DNA of 64,000 nt from assembly GCA_964403075.1 (NCBI GenBank), contig CAYOEV010000010.1, positions 1 to 64,000 on the forward strand. Direction: 5' to 3'. A program made the translations under genes and the position numbers. Numbering within the stretch: position 1 is the stretch's first letter; each line of letters opens with the position of its first letter. Positions 55,959 through 64,000 of this stretch are shown here, piece after piece. This DNA comes from CAYOEV01 sp964403075. Its GTDB lineage: Bacteria; Bacteroidota; Bacteroidia; Cytophagales; Cyclobacteriaceae. Under the pieces are notes generated by a model that was given only the letters and a program-made list of their open reading frames with translations, was not told the DNA's origin and searched no databases.

Positions 55959-56527
55959 AAATAATTTTGGCTTCGCAATCTCCCAGACGTCACGAACTAC
56001 TGGCGACCCTAGGGCTTCCTTTCGAGACGCTCCCCGTAGATGTAAATGAAGCATTCCCCGATGATGTAGACGTTAAATACCTTGCCGAATTACTTTCTGA
56101 AAAAAAGAATCGCGCAGCCAGAATAAAGGTACCTGCTGCGCTTATCATTTCAGCAGATACTGTAGTAGTGTTGCAAGGAAAGGCCATGGGTAAGCCCAAA
56201 GATCAGCAGGAGGCTTATCAAATGCTGTCCAGACTTTCGGGTCAGATTCACGAAGTGATCACGGGTGTAACCCTTACCTCACCACGACAAAAAATATCCT
56301 TTTCCGTAACCACACGCGTCAAGTTTGGCTTTTTAAGTACTGAAGAAATTAATTATTATATTTCCAGATTCCAACCATTTGACAAGGCGGCCGCCTACGG
56401 AATACAGGAATGGATCGGACAGGTAGGTGTGGAGTGGATTGAAGGTTCTTATTACAATGTGGTTGGGTTGCCAGTACATGAGGTTTACCGACACCTGAAG
56501 GAAGATTTTTACGTTGTAGTCCCGTAA
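55955..56527 (+). CDS. maf: Maf-family nucleotide pyrophosphatase
   Basis: A 190-residue nucleoside triphosphate pyrophosphatase. Features are ILASQSPRRHELLATLG at the N-terminus, SADTVVVLQGKAMGKPKD, EVITGVTL and AAYGIQEWIG. Maf proteins hydrolyse dTTP, UTP or modified nucleotides and act as house-cleaning enzymes. The start overlaps the DUF1015 stop by four bases (ATGA). Confidence 0.94.
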   Translation: MKIILASQSPRRHELLATLGLPFETLPVDVNEAFPDDVDVKYLAELLSEKKNRAARIKVPAALIISADTVVVLQGKAMGKPKDQQEAYQMLSRLSGQIHEVITGVTLTSPRQKISFSVTTRVKFGFLSTEEINYYISRFQPFDKAAAYGIQEWIGQVGVEWIEGSYYNVVGLPVHEVYRHLKEDFYVVVP

Positions 56528-56557
56528 TCGACTGACGATTTACCTAACTTTAACATT

Positions 56558-57106
56558 ATGAGACTATTGTTTATGTTCCTTGTCGGGCTTCTTTCAGTCG
56601 CCAGCATACAGGCTCAGGTAGGCCAGAAATTTCCGTTCATGGAGGTGGAAAACCTGGTCAACAAACAGTTCAAGCTACCCAAAGATATTGAAGGGAAATA
56701 TACACTTGTGGGGGTGGCCTACTCCAAGAAAGCGGAGGACGCGCTGAATACCTGGTACAGTCCGATCTACAATCAGTTTATGGTGAAAGACCAAATGTTC
56801 GGCATCAACTATGATATGCACATGTACTTCATACCCATGTTTTCAGGCCACAAAACAGTGGCATATAAGAAGGTTATGAAGAAGTTCAACGAGACCGTTA
56901 GGGAAGAATTGCACCCGCATATTTTATTTTATAAAGGGAGCATTAAAGATTATAAGCAACAACTTAATTTTGATAAAGGCAGGGATTTGCCTTATTTCTT
57001 TCTAATTAACCAAAATGGTGAAATCGTCTATCGTACATCAGGTGTTTATACTTCTGCCAAAATGCAAACCATTATCGATAAAGTAGACGCGGCCATCGGC
57101 TTTTAA
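56558..57106 (+). CDS. Exported thioredoxin-fold protein without CxxC
   Basis: A 182-residue protein with a signal peptide ending SIQAQ. A thioredoxin-like fold is suggested by KYTLVGVAYSKKAEDALNTWY, PHILFYKGSIKDYKQQL and a final LPYFFLINQNGEIVYRTSGVYT followed by a helix. There is no CxxC motif, so it is not a normal disulfide catalyst. It might act in binding or assembly; function unknown. It comes 30 bases after maf, on the same strand. Confidence 0.7.
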   Translation: MRLLFMFLVGLLSVASIQAQVGQKFPFMEVENLVNKQFKLPKDIEGKYTLVGVAYSKKAEDALNTWYSPIYNQFMVKDQMFGINYDMHMYFIPMFSGHKTVAYKKVMKKFNETVREELHPHILFYKGSIKDYKQQLNFDKGRDLPYFFLINQNGEIVYRTSGVYTSAKMQTIIDKVDAAIGF

Positions 57107-57131
57107 GAAATCCTATACAGCCTTATGGACA

Positions 57132-58433
57132 TTAATCTTTAACGGACGCTTTTTTTCTTATTTTTTCTGTCTTGAATTGTACGGCGTCATCATCTTGAAG
57201 TCGTGTGGCCACAGCAGTGAAAGGACCGGTAATCACCCTGTCGCCGCTTTTCAGCCCATCCAGTATTTCTATCCTTTCGAAATCAGATATTCCGGTGGTT
57301 ACTTTTTGCATGACGGCCTTCTTGTTTTCTCCAACCATGAAGACAACTTCTGCACTTTCCTGGGTATCTTCTGGATCAGGTCTGGTAGTTACACTCGAAA
57401 TAGGCACACTGAGCGTACGGTCTTTTACTTTGGTAATAATATCCACGCCGGCCGTCATACCCGGACGGAAAGGATATTTAATGCCTTCCTCAGTGATCAA
57501 AGACCGGTAGGAACGATTGAGTATGAGTAGCCTGACCTCAAATTCAGTGATCGCATCATCCGAAATTTTATCCTTGGCTGTGTTGGCTATTTGCGTCACC
57601 TGTCCCTTAAATTCTTTGTTTAGGTAGCTGTAAGCGTCTACATCAATGATGGCTGTGTCGCCTTCTTTCAGTCGAATGATGTCATTTTCATTCACGTCCA
57701 CACGCACTTCCATTTCCGTCAGGTCAGCTATTCGCAACATTTCGGTGCCCTGCATTTGACTGGTACCCACCACTGTTTCACCCTCTTCAACTGACAATTT
57801 GGAGACGATGCCGTTCATCGGAGACCGAATAGTGGTAAGCTCAAGATTTTCATTGGCCTCGGCAACAGTTGCATTGGCACTACGCAGCACATATTTGGCT
57901 GCTTCAACCGATTGTTCAGCTGCATTTCGATCCTCTCTCGCAATTTGGTAACTGGCTTGTGCCGCCTGGAAGTCCGCTTCTGAAATTACTTTCTTCTCAA
58001 ACAGTTCCTGCTGCCGGCTGAAGTCTTGATCGGCCTGAATAAAAGCCGCCTTCGTCCTTGAAAAATTGGCTTTCGCGGATTCCAGATTGGCTCTTTGCTG
58101 GTTGGCCGCTGCCACAGCGCGATCCCGGGCCGACTGAAAATTGTCAGGACGTATTTTTAATAAAAGCTGCCCCTTGATAACAGAATCCCCTTCCTCCACC
58201 GCCAACGCTATGATTTCACCAGATACTTCCGGGCTAATTTTTACCTCCACTACTGGCTGAACTGTCCCAGAGGCACTAACCTGCTCTACGATCCTGGCTA
58301 CTTCTGCCACATCCACCGTAACTTCTATTCCACGGTCTCCACTGCGCCTTTTGGCCACCACTAACAACAATACAACCCCTAAGGCAACTCCTATAATCCA
58401 ATAAAGGCGTTTGTTTTTTCCTGTTTTTGTCAT
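57132..58433 (-). CDS. Periplasmic adaptor (HlyD/MacA-like) of an efflux system
   Basis: A 433-residue membrane-fusion protein. One N-terminal anchor helix at about residues 10-26 (WIIGVALGVVLLLVVA), then a lipoyl half-motif VKISPEVSGEIIALAVEEGD, a long coiled-coil hairpin (residues about 95-205), the second lipoyl half GIVSKLSVEEGETVV, and a beta-barrel domain. The type is MacA-like. It is the last gene of the operon, two bases after tolC, but no inner-membrane pump gene is next to it. Confidence 0.9.
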   Translation of the reverse strand: MTKTGKNKRLYWIIGVALGVVLLLVVAKRRSGDRGIEVTVDVAEVARIVEQVSASGTVQPVVEVKISPEVSGEIIALAVEEGDSVIKGQLLLKIRPDNFQSARDRAVAAANQQRANLESAKANFSRTKAAFIQADQDFSRQQELFEKKVISEADFQAAQASYQIAREDRNAAEQSVEAAKYVLRSANATVAEANENLELTTIRSPMNGIVSKLSVEEGETVVGTSQMQGTEMLRIADLTEMEVRVDVNENDIIRLKEGDTAIIDVDAYSYLNKEFKGQVTQIANTAKDKISDDAITEFEVRLLILNRSYRSLITEEGIKYPFRPGMTAGVDIITKVKDRTLSVPISSVTTRPDPEDTQESAEVVFMVGENKKAVMQKVTTGISDFERIEILDGLKSGDRVITGPFTAVATRLQDDDAVQFKTEKIRKKASVKD

Positions 58434-58435
58434 AG

Positions 58436-59875
58436 TTAGAAAAGGGGTTTACCCTGGTAAAAGTCTAATAATTTCTGTTTGAATAGGTAATCGAATTTGA
58501 ACCGAGCCAAATCCGATTTGGCCTGAAACAGATTGTTACTGGCTATCTGAAAATCAGTGAAATTGGCTGCACCTAAATTAAACTGACTTTGAACCATGCG
58601 AAAAGTTTCCTCAAGTGCGGCCACTTGTTTCTCCGAAGCCTGATAGGTTTTTTCTGCAGCCATTGCATCATAGTATGCATTTTCAATGGTTTGACGTAAA
58701 AGATTTCTTTGCTCAAGTGCATTCAACTGCGACTGATCTAAAGCTACTTCCGAACGCTGGACAGAAGACTGGAGACTGAATCTGTTGAAAATCGGAATAC
58801 TCAATGTAAGGAAAACGGATTGCCCCAAATTATCGGCATACTGCTCACCAAAGGTGGTGCCCGTAAATTCTCCGGGAGTGAATGGTGTGAAAACGGCATC
58901 GCCCCCAGCCGTAAATAAAGTACCCGTTGGCACCAACGTTTCACTTGCATTCGGATCTTCTACGAAAGTCCCAGGAAAGGCATCCGAATAGTTGGTGGCA
59001 AGTCCGGCGGTTAAAGCCAGCGTCGGCATGCGCGCGGCTCTGGCCGCTTGTACAGCCCATTCCGACCGCTCAATTCGGGCATCAGCAGATTTGATCTCTG
59101 GTAACGACTCCTCCGATAACCTGTATATCTCATTCAAACTCATATCCACGACCACTGGCTCAACCCCCAGATCTGGCTCCTTGATGCCGATTTTATTACT
59201 GGCTGGCAACAAAAGCGCTTGCTTCAGCGTAAGCAGTGAAATGCTGTAGTTGTTTTGTGCATTGACGAGATTCACTTCGTTGGTTGCCACTTGAGATATC
59301 AGCTCTAATTCGTTGGCCCTGGGCAAAGCTCCGGATGCCACCAAAATTTCCGTGCGTGCCAACTGCTGCCTCGAGGAGGCCAATTGGGATTGTGCATTGT
59401 CAAGCAGCTCCCTATTGAACAATACATTGATAAAAAAACTGATGACATCAATTTGGACATCGTTTAATGCTTTTTGCACATCGTATTCACTGGCTTTCAC
59501 TTCTGCCACATTTTGCCTGATATCATTGCGCAGGCGACCGGCATTGAATAGAGTGATCTGACCACTCACACTACTGGATGAGTTAGCAATACGTTGCGTT
59601 ACAAATTGGTTTGTTGCTCTGTCAATGTTTCGCCCCCACTGGAATCCGTAGCTGGCATTTCCATTCAAGGAAGGCGCCAATGCCCATTTAGACTCAGTCA
59701 AGTTGATTTGACTGCTTTGCAGGTTTAACCGACTTCTCTGAATGTTCAGGTTATTCTCCACAGCCAGCTCTACACACTCCTCCAAAGTTAGGAACGTGGT
59801 GTCTGAGCTTGCTTCCTGCCCCATAGTCCATACCGCAGGCAACATGGACAGGAGCACCAGTAACTGTTTAATCAT
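58436..59875 (-). CDS. TolC-family outer-membrane efflux channel
   Basis: A 479-residue exported protein with the OEP domains repeated twice. Signal peptide ends WTMGQ. Features are TFLTLEECVELAVENNLNIQ, SQITLFNAGRLRNDI-type and EKTYQASEKQVAALEETF with coiled-coil repeats. Such proteins form trimeric outer-membrane tunnels. It sits between sdaAB (four bases) and the adaptor gene (two bases), all on one strand. Confidence 0.92.
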   Translation of the reverse strand: MIKQLLVLLSMLPAVWTMGQEASSDTTFLTLEECVELAVENNLNIQRSRLNLQSSQINLTESKWALAPSLNGNASYGFQWGRNIDRATNQFVTQRIANSSSSVSGQITLFNAGRLRNDIRQNVAEVKASEYDVQKALNDVQIDVISFFINVLFNRELLDNAQSQLASSRQQLARTEILVASGALPRANELELISQVATNEVNLVNAQNNYSISLLTLKQALLLPASNKIGIKEPDLGVEPVVVDMSLNEIYRLSEESLPEIKSADARIERSEWAVQAARAARMPTLALTAGLATNYSDAFPGTFVEDPNASETLVPTGTLFTAGGDAVFTPFTPGEFTGTTFGEQYADNLGQSVFLTLSIPIFNRFSLQSSVQRSEVALDQSQLNALEQRNLLRQTIENAYYDAMAAEKTYQASEKQVAALEETFRMVQSQFNLGAANFTDFQIASNNLFQAKSDLARFKFDYLFKQKLLDFYQGKPLF

Positions 59876-59879
59876 TTGG

Positions 59880-60557
59880 TTATTTATCTATATCGGGTAT
59901 GTAAAGGACTTTTTTTACCCACTTCAGATGCTGTAAAAATTTAATGGTGTGAGTATTCAGCCCCGAATCCATTTCCAAAATCATACAGGCTGTACCTGCT
60001 TTTCGGTCACGTGACACGGTCATGGTCGCGATGTTACAATCGTCATGAGAAATGACATTGGCAATAAATGCAATACTCCCAGTAATATCTTCAGCTTCAA
60101 AATAAAGCGTGTGTGAAGACGCAGTAAAGTTGGCGTCAAATTCGTTTACCTGTCTGATCCTAATCACCCCACCTCCTCTACTCTCACCAATCAAAGAGGA
60201 CCGAACTTCTCCGTTGTAAGCCACTACGCGGACGGTGTTCGGATGCAAATCAGATGCACTTCCTATGGATCTGAAACTGAAGGCCATACCCATTTCTTCA
60301 GCTAGCCGTCTTGATTCTTTGATTCGCCGGTCATCGGTTTTAAAGTCCATAAGACCTGCCAAAATGGCCCGGTCGCTGCCATGCCCTTCATAGGTTCGCG
60401 CAAAGGAATTGTAAAAAGTGATTTCCACTTTGTCCGGAACTCCTTTAAAGATTCGGTTTGCCACGCGTCCGATGCGAACCACTCCACCAGTATGCGAACT
60501 TGAAGGACCAATCATAATCGGACCAATCATATCGAAAACACCACTTCGTTCAGCCAT
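59880..60557 (-). CDS. sdaAB: L-serine ammonia-lyase, beta subunit
   Basis: A 225-residue protein. The N-terminal domain carries the serine dehydratase beta signature IGPSSSHTGGVVRIGRVAN and FYNSFARTYEGHGSD. The C-terminal ACT domain (about residues 145-225, TLYFEAEDITGSIAFIANV) suggests amino-acid regulation. The alpha subunit with the iron-sulfur cluster is not adjacent, so the enzyme's partner must be elsewhere. It is six bases after thyA and four before tolC. Confidence 0.92.
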   Translation of the reverse strand: MAERSGVFDMIGPIMIGPSSSHTGGVVRIGRVANRIFKGVPDKVEITFYNSFARTYEGHGSDRAILAGLMDFKTDDRRIKESRRLAEEMGMAFSFRSIGSASDLHPNTVRVVAYNGEVRSSLIGESRGGGVIRIRQVNEFDANFTASSHTLYFEAEDITGSIAFIANVISHDDCNIATMTVSRDRKAGTACMILEMDSGLNTHTIKFLQHLKWVKKVLYIPDIDK

Positions 60558-60563
60558 TCAAAT

Positions 60564-61358
60564 TTATACAGCCACTGCCGCTTTGATGTGCGGATGCGGA
60601 TCGTAATTATTGAGTGTAAAATCTTCGTAAGTAAACGAAAAAATATCCTTCACATCAGGGTTAATTTCCATAAGCGGTAAAGGCCTATGATTTCTGGTCA
60701 GTTGTAAACGGGCCTGATCGAAATGATTGCTGTAAAGATGGGCATCACCAAGGGTATGCACAAAGTCACCTGGTTCCAACTGACAGACCTGCGCCACCAT
60801 CAACGTGAGTAGCGCATAGGAAGCAATATTGAATGGGACACCCAGAAATACATCGGCACTGCGCTGATACAGTTGACAGGAAACTTTACCACCAGCCACA
60901 TAAAATTGGAACATGGTGTGGCAGGGCGGTAGCGCCATCTTACCAACTTCTGCTACATTCCATGCGCTCACTATATGCCGACGAGAGTCGGGATTGTGTT
61001 TAATACCCTGAACCAACTGACTGATTTGGTCAATGGTTCCACCCTCTGGTGTGGGCCAACTGCGCCATTGCACCCCATAAACTGGTCCTAAATTTCCATC
61101 CTCATCCGCCCATTCGTCCCAAATGGACACACCATTCTCTTTGAGATAGGCAATGTTTTGATCCCCTTGTAAAAACCAAAGCAACTCATGAATGATAGAT
61201 CGCACATGTATCTTTTTAGTAGTGACCAACGGAAATCCTTTTTTCAAATCAAATCGCATCTGATGCCCAAAAATACTTCGGGTCCCCGTCCCTGTTCGGT
61301 CTGATTTATCCGTTCCTTCTTCCAAAATCTGTCGCATGAGGTCGTGGTATTGTTGCAT
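60564..61358 (-). CDS. thyA: Thymidylate synthase
   Basis: Methylates dUMP to dTMP using 5,10-methylenetetrahydrofolate. Start chosen at 61358, giving [15 protein letters not shown] and a length of 264, the E. coli length. The sequence has [18 protein letters not shown], the catalytic Cys146 in [12 protein letters not shown] and later [19 protein letters not shown]. It is the first gene of an operon with sdaAB, tolC and the adaptor. Divergent from the RND exporter gene. Confidence 0.97.
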   Translation of the reverse strand: MQQYHDLMRQILEEGTDKSDRTGTGTRSIFGHQMRFDLKKGFPLVTTKKIHVRSIIHELLWFLQGDQNIAYLKENGVSIWDEWADEDGNLGPVYGVQWRSWPTPEGGTIDQISQLVQGIKHNPDSRRHIVSAWNVAEVGKMALPPCHTMFQFYVAGGKVSCQLYQRSADVFLGVPFNIASYALLTLMVAQVCQLEPGDFVHTLGDAHLYSNHFDQARLQLTRNHRPLPLMEINPDVKDIFSFTYEDFTLNNYDPHPHIKAAVAV

Positions 61359-61377
61359 CTTTGAGTTATTCAAATAC

Positions 61378-61385
61378 CAAAAATA
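61378..61385 (-). promoter_or_regulatory. Candidate -7 element upstream of thyA
   Basis: Minus-strand TATTTTTG fits TAnnTTTG and lies 19 bases before the start codon at 61358. No paired -33 box is seen. Confidence 0.4.
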
Positions 61386-61403
61386 AGTAGCAAAAGCATT
61401 CTT

Positions 61404-63659
61404 TTGGAGTCATATTTAAATTGGTTAGAAAAGAAGTCAGGTAAAAAGATCCTGATTGCACTGTTGCTGTTCATCACCGGCTTTTTGGGCATGCAATTGC
61501 CCAATTTGTCCATCGACTTTGAATTTGAAAAGCTTTTCCCTAAAAATGATCCCGATACACAGTTTTATGCGTTACACCGGGAATTATTCGGTTATGACAA
61601 CGACTTCATTCAAATCATTTTGCAAGCAGATACAGGTTCCGTTTTTAAGGAGGCCTTTCTGTCACAGGCAGATTCACTGCAATCGACCATTCGAAGACTT
61701 GAGGGCGTAATACGGGTCATCTCCCCGTTGAATCAAAAACATTATGTGCAGACGCCATTCGGGCTCACCGGCAGACCTCTCCTACATACTAAAAATCCCT
61801 ACCGCTTGCGGGAAGACAGTATCCGTATTTTCCAAGTTCCATTCTATGCACAGGCTTTTAGCCACGACGCTGTGGCATTCTCAATGGTGGTTCAACACCG
61901 ACATTTTAAACATAAATCACAGGGTGATCGTCTGGTCAAACAAATACAGAATCTTACCCACCTCATTTCATCGGGGAAAATACGTGTAGCAGGAAAATTG
62001 ATTGCACAAGACGAGTACGTTCGCCTCATTCAGTCGGATTTGTTGTGGTTCCTGCTTGGGTCACTGGCATTGAGTTTTACGCTACTGATTATTCTTTACA
62101 GAAACCTGCGATCGGCACTCTTGCCTTTTCTGGTGAGCATTCTTACGCTTATTTGGTTATTCGGACTCATGGCTTGGTTGGGCGTGGCTGTCAACATCCT
62201 CAGTGCGCTACTGCCCCCTATTCTTTTCTTCATATCCATGTCCGATGCGATCCACTTAATCAATGGATTCAATCGATCCACGAAATTTCATGTTGCAGAC
62301 AAAATCCGAGAGTCAGTGGCAATGGTATGGCAGCCTACCTTGTTGACTTCGGTTACAACGGTCATAGGTTTCCTGTGTTTGTTGTGGATCAATACACAAC
62401 CCATACAGGTGTTGGGTATTTTTGCTGCTCTAGGCGTTTTATTCGCTTATTTCCTCACTTACAGTGCTGGCCTACTCCTTTTACATTGGCAACCCGCTAC
62501 TCAAAAAGCCAGCGGATTCAGACTGCCTCTGCGTTGGGTAGATACCATTGTCCGACGCAACATTTGGATTTATGCCTTTTTTGGTTTGACTATTACGCTC
62601 GCCGTACCGGGTATGATGCGTTTAAAGGTGAATGCGTTTCTATTGGAAGACTTGCCGCCAGGTACTGAGGTACGTTCACATTTTGAATATGCAGATGCGC
62701 AGTTCGGTGGGTCAAAACCCTTCGAATTAAGAATAGCTCTCAAGCATTCCAATCGAAACATCTGGCATCCTGAAGTCCTCAAGGAGATACATACCGTACA
62801 GAAATACCTGGAAGAAAACTATGACGTTTCTCGTGTACAATCGCCCGTGACAATATTCAAATATCTGAACATGGCAAATTCCGGAGGACGTCCGAACGCC
62901 TATCAGCTGCCAAAGGACACAGTGGCCTACGAACGTGTAAAGAGATCATTGAGCAAGCTGCCGGATCAACTTACAAGCCCACTCGTGACACGGGATGGCC
63001 AAATAGCCAGATTCATTGGCTTTATCCCGGAATGGGGCTCCTACGAAACGAGCCTTAGAAACGAAAAACTCATCCGCTTTATTGAAAAATGCCATTTGCA
63101 ACATGTAGACTTTAGACTCACGGGTACCACATATCTGATCGACAAGTCACACGAAGCGTTGTCCATGAACCTTGCCATAGGACTGTTCACAGCCATCGCG
63201 GTAATTGGTATTTTCCTCACATTGTATTTTCGATCCATGCGGCTGATGTTCATTAGCTTATTACCCAACCTAATCCCACTACTTTTGTTAGCTGGCACCC
63301 TAGGGGCGCTAGGCATTGACCTTAAGATCACTACTGCCATCATCTTCACGATGTCATTTGGCATTGCCGTAGACGATACGATTCACATGATGAGTCATTA
63401 CCTGCAAAGCCGTGCGGAATTACCTAAGGAGCGAATGAAATTGACCTTCCTGTATGCCGGATCAGCCATGGTGATTACGACCCTGATCATGGTTTTTGGA
63501 TTTTCGCTCTTCCTTTTTTCGTCATTTGGCGCAACTTTTTATCTCGGCCTTTTTGTTTGTTTGTCTCTATTGGTAGCGGGAATGACTGATTTACTTTTAC
63601 TTCCATTATTACTTATAAAATTTGTACCTCATGCTAAAAAAAGGAGACAACCTTCCTGA
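61404..63659 (+). CDS. RND/MMPL-superfamily exporter
   Basis: A 751-residue inner-membrane protein built as two similar halves. Each has one helix, a periplasmic domain and then a bundle of five helices: the first bundle at about residues 215-350 ([20 protein letters not shown]), the second near 590-740 ([18 protein letters not shown]). Conserved features [19 protein letters not shown] and [18 protein letters not shown] are those of MMPL-type RND transporters. Substrates can be lipids, hopanoids or other hydrophobic molecules. Start is a TTG at 61404; no ATG is near. The next gene begins inside its last 29 bases. Confidence 0.9.
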   Translation: MESYLNWLEKKSGKKILIALLLFITGFLGMQLPNLSIDFEFEKLFPKNDPDTQFYALHRELFGYDNDFIQIILQADTGSVFKEAFLSQADSLQSTIRRLEGVIRVISPLNQKHYVQTPFGLTGRPLLHTKNPYRLREDSIRIFQVPFYAQAFSHDAVAFSMVVQHRHFKHKSQGDRLVKQIQNLTHLISSGKIRVAGKLIAQDEYVRLIQSDLLWFLLGSLALSFTLLIILYRNLRSALLPFLVSILTLIWLFGLMAWLGVAVNILSALLPPILFFISMSDAIHLINGFNRSTKFHVADKIRESVAMVWQPTLLTSVTTVIGFLCLLWINTQPIQVLGIFAALGVLFAYFLTYSAGLLLLHWQPATQKASGFRLPLRWVDTIVRRNIWIYAFFGLTITLAVPGMMRLKVNAFLLEDLPPGTEVRSHFEYADAQFGGSKPFELRIALKHSNRNIWHPEVLKEIHTVQKYLEENYDVSRVQSPVTIFKYLNMANSGGRPNAYQLPKDTVAYERVKRSLSKLPDQLTSPLVTRDGQIARFIGFIPEWGSYETSLRNEKLIRFIEKCHLQHVDFRLTGTTYLIDKSHEALSMNLAIGLFTAIAVIGIFLTLYFRSMRLMFISLLPNLIPLLLLAGTLGALGIDLKITTAIIFTMSFGIAVDDTIHMMSHYLQSRAELPKERMKLTFLYAGSAMVITTLIMVFGFSLFLFSSFGATFYLGLFVCLSLLVAGMTDLLLLPLLLIKFVPHAKKRRQPS

Positions 63660-64000
63660 TCTCACGCTCAAAAATCAACTCGGTGAGCCTATTCAATTAC
63701 GCGAGAAAATTGGTAAACCAATGGTCATTTATTTCTATCCTAAGGACAATACCCCAGGATGTACGGCTGAAGCCTGTGCCTTTAGGGATCAGTACGAGCA
63801 GTTTTTGGAATTAGGCGCAGAAGTAATTGGCATAAGTCAGGACAGTGTTACCTCCCACGCAGGCGTGGCCAACAAAAGGAAACTGCCCTTCACGCTGTTG
63901 AGTGACCCAGGAGGCCGTGCAGAAAAAGCCTTTGGTGTGCCCCGTAGTCTATTGGGTTTGTTGCCTGGTCGAGTTACATTTGTCATCGATGATCAGGGAA
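63631..64000 (+). CDS. bcp: Thioredoxin-dependent thiol peroxidase Bcp (3' truncated by window)
   Basis: Peroxiredoxin of the Bcp/PrxQ type, which reduces hydrogen and organic peroxides in the cytoplasm. It begins [16 protein letters not shown] and has YFYPKDNTPGCTAEACAFRD, with peroxidatic Cys44 and resolving Cys49 five residues apart. Then ISQDSVTSHAGVANKRKL and LLSDPGGRAEKAFGVP follow. The last third of the protein is beyond the window. Its ATG at 63631 lies 29 bases inside the MMPL gene in another frame, so the two overlap. Confidence 0.96.
   Translation, partial: MLKKGDNLPDLTLKNQLGEPIQLREKIGKPMVIYFYPKDNTPGCTAEACAFRDQYEQFLELGAEVIGISQDSVTSHAGVANKRKLPFTLLSDPGGRAEKAFGVPRSLLGLLPGRVTFVIDDQG

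Noticed and set aside
62045..62668. 207-residue open frame inside the MMPL exporter gene in another frame
   Set aside because: The exporter is conserved through this region; alternative frame reflects its composition.

Overview
The window reads as a draft chromosome segment (two 10-N gaps, genes cut at both ends) of a marine-type member of the Bacteroidota, most likely the Cytophagales. The lineage call is inference, resting on several signs: Bacteroidota-style promoters (TTG/TTTG about 19-20 bases before TAnnTTTG), a sigma/FecR/STN-TonB receptor cassette, a bacillithiol-type YtxJ protein, an Hc1-like mini-histone, a serine-palmitoyltransferase-like enzyme, a ligA-DUF6913-dapA string and membrane-anchored LytTR regulators. 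No rRNA, tRNA, CRISPR array, insertion sequence or prophage was seen.

Layout. 1-2625: the 3' end of mnmE and two unknown lipoproteins, one on each side of a scaffold gap. 2626-9500: mgsA, a short-chain dehydrogenase, a DsbA-like protein, carbonic anhydrase, TspO, a BLUF blue-light sensor, a DUF427 protein, DoxX and a three-domain fasciclin lipoprotein, a set of redox and light-related genes. 9600-13640: ECF sigma factor, FecR anti-sigma factor and a TonB-dependent receptor that form a cell-surface signalling unit. 13620-20230: YtxJ, a hydrolase, a TetR/ABC1-kinase pair, TerC and trmB, plus small unknowns. 20240-30470 (all minus strand): holA, a 989-residue TPR protein, an outer-membrane barrel, a SPOR protein, ExbB, ExbD, a TonB-like protein and folC. 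This looks like one envelope-spanning machine embedded between housekeeping genes. 30540-40120: tyrS, a tandem DUF2061 protein, a LytTR regulator, a DUF2306-like protein, a hydrolase, lipoprotein MsrA, a TPR protein, and thrS-infC-rpmI-rplT. 40326-46520: an MFS exporter, cytosolic MsrA, PhoX, a cation/proton antiporter, an SRPBCC protein and a TPR protein. 46563-57106: CCA-adding enzyme, ligA, a DUF6913 protein, dapA, Hc1-like protein, the sphingolipid/sulfonolipid-type acyltransferase, accC, a DUF1015 protein, Maf and a thioredoxin-fold protein. 57132-64000: a thyA-sdaAB-tolC-adaptor operon, an RND/MMPL exporter and the 5' part of bcp.

How the parts work together. Most genes are ordinary housekeeping. 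The regions that deserve a second look are the ExbBD/TonB-SPOR-TPR-barrel block (a possible Tol-Pal substitute), the BLUF-centred redox neighbourhood, and several tight gene junctions: head-to-head start codons sharing a CATG at 19705-19708, a stop codon at the centre of a bidirectional terminator at 7947, and a series of 8-base ATGNNTRA overlaps. No clearly new defence or mobile system is visible.
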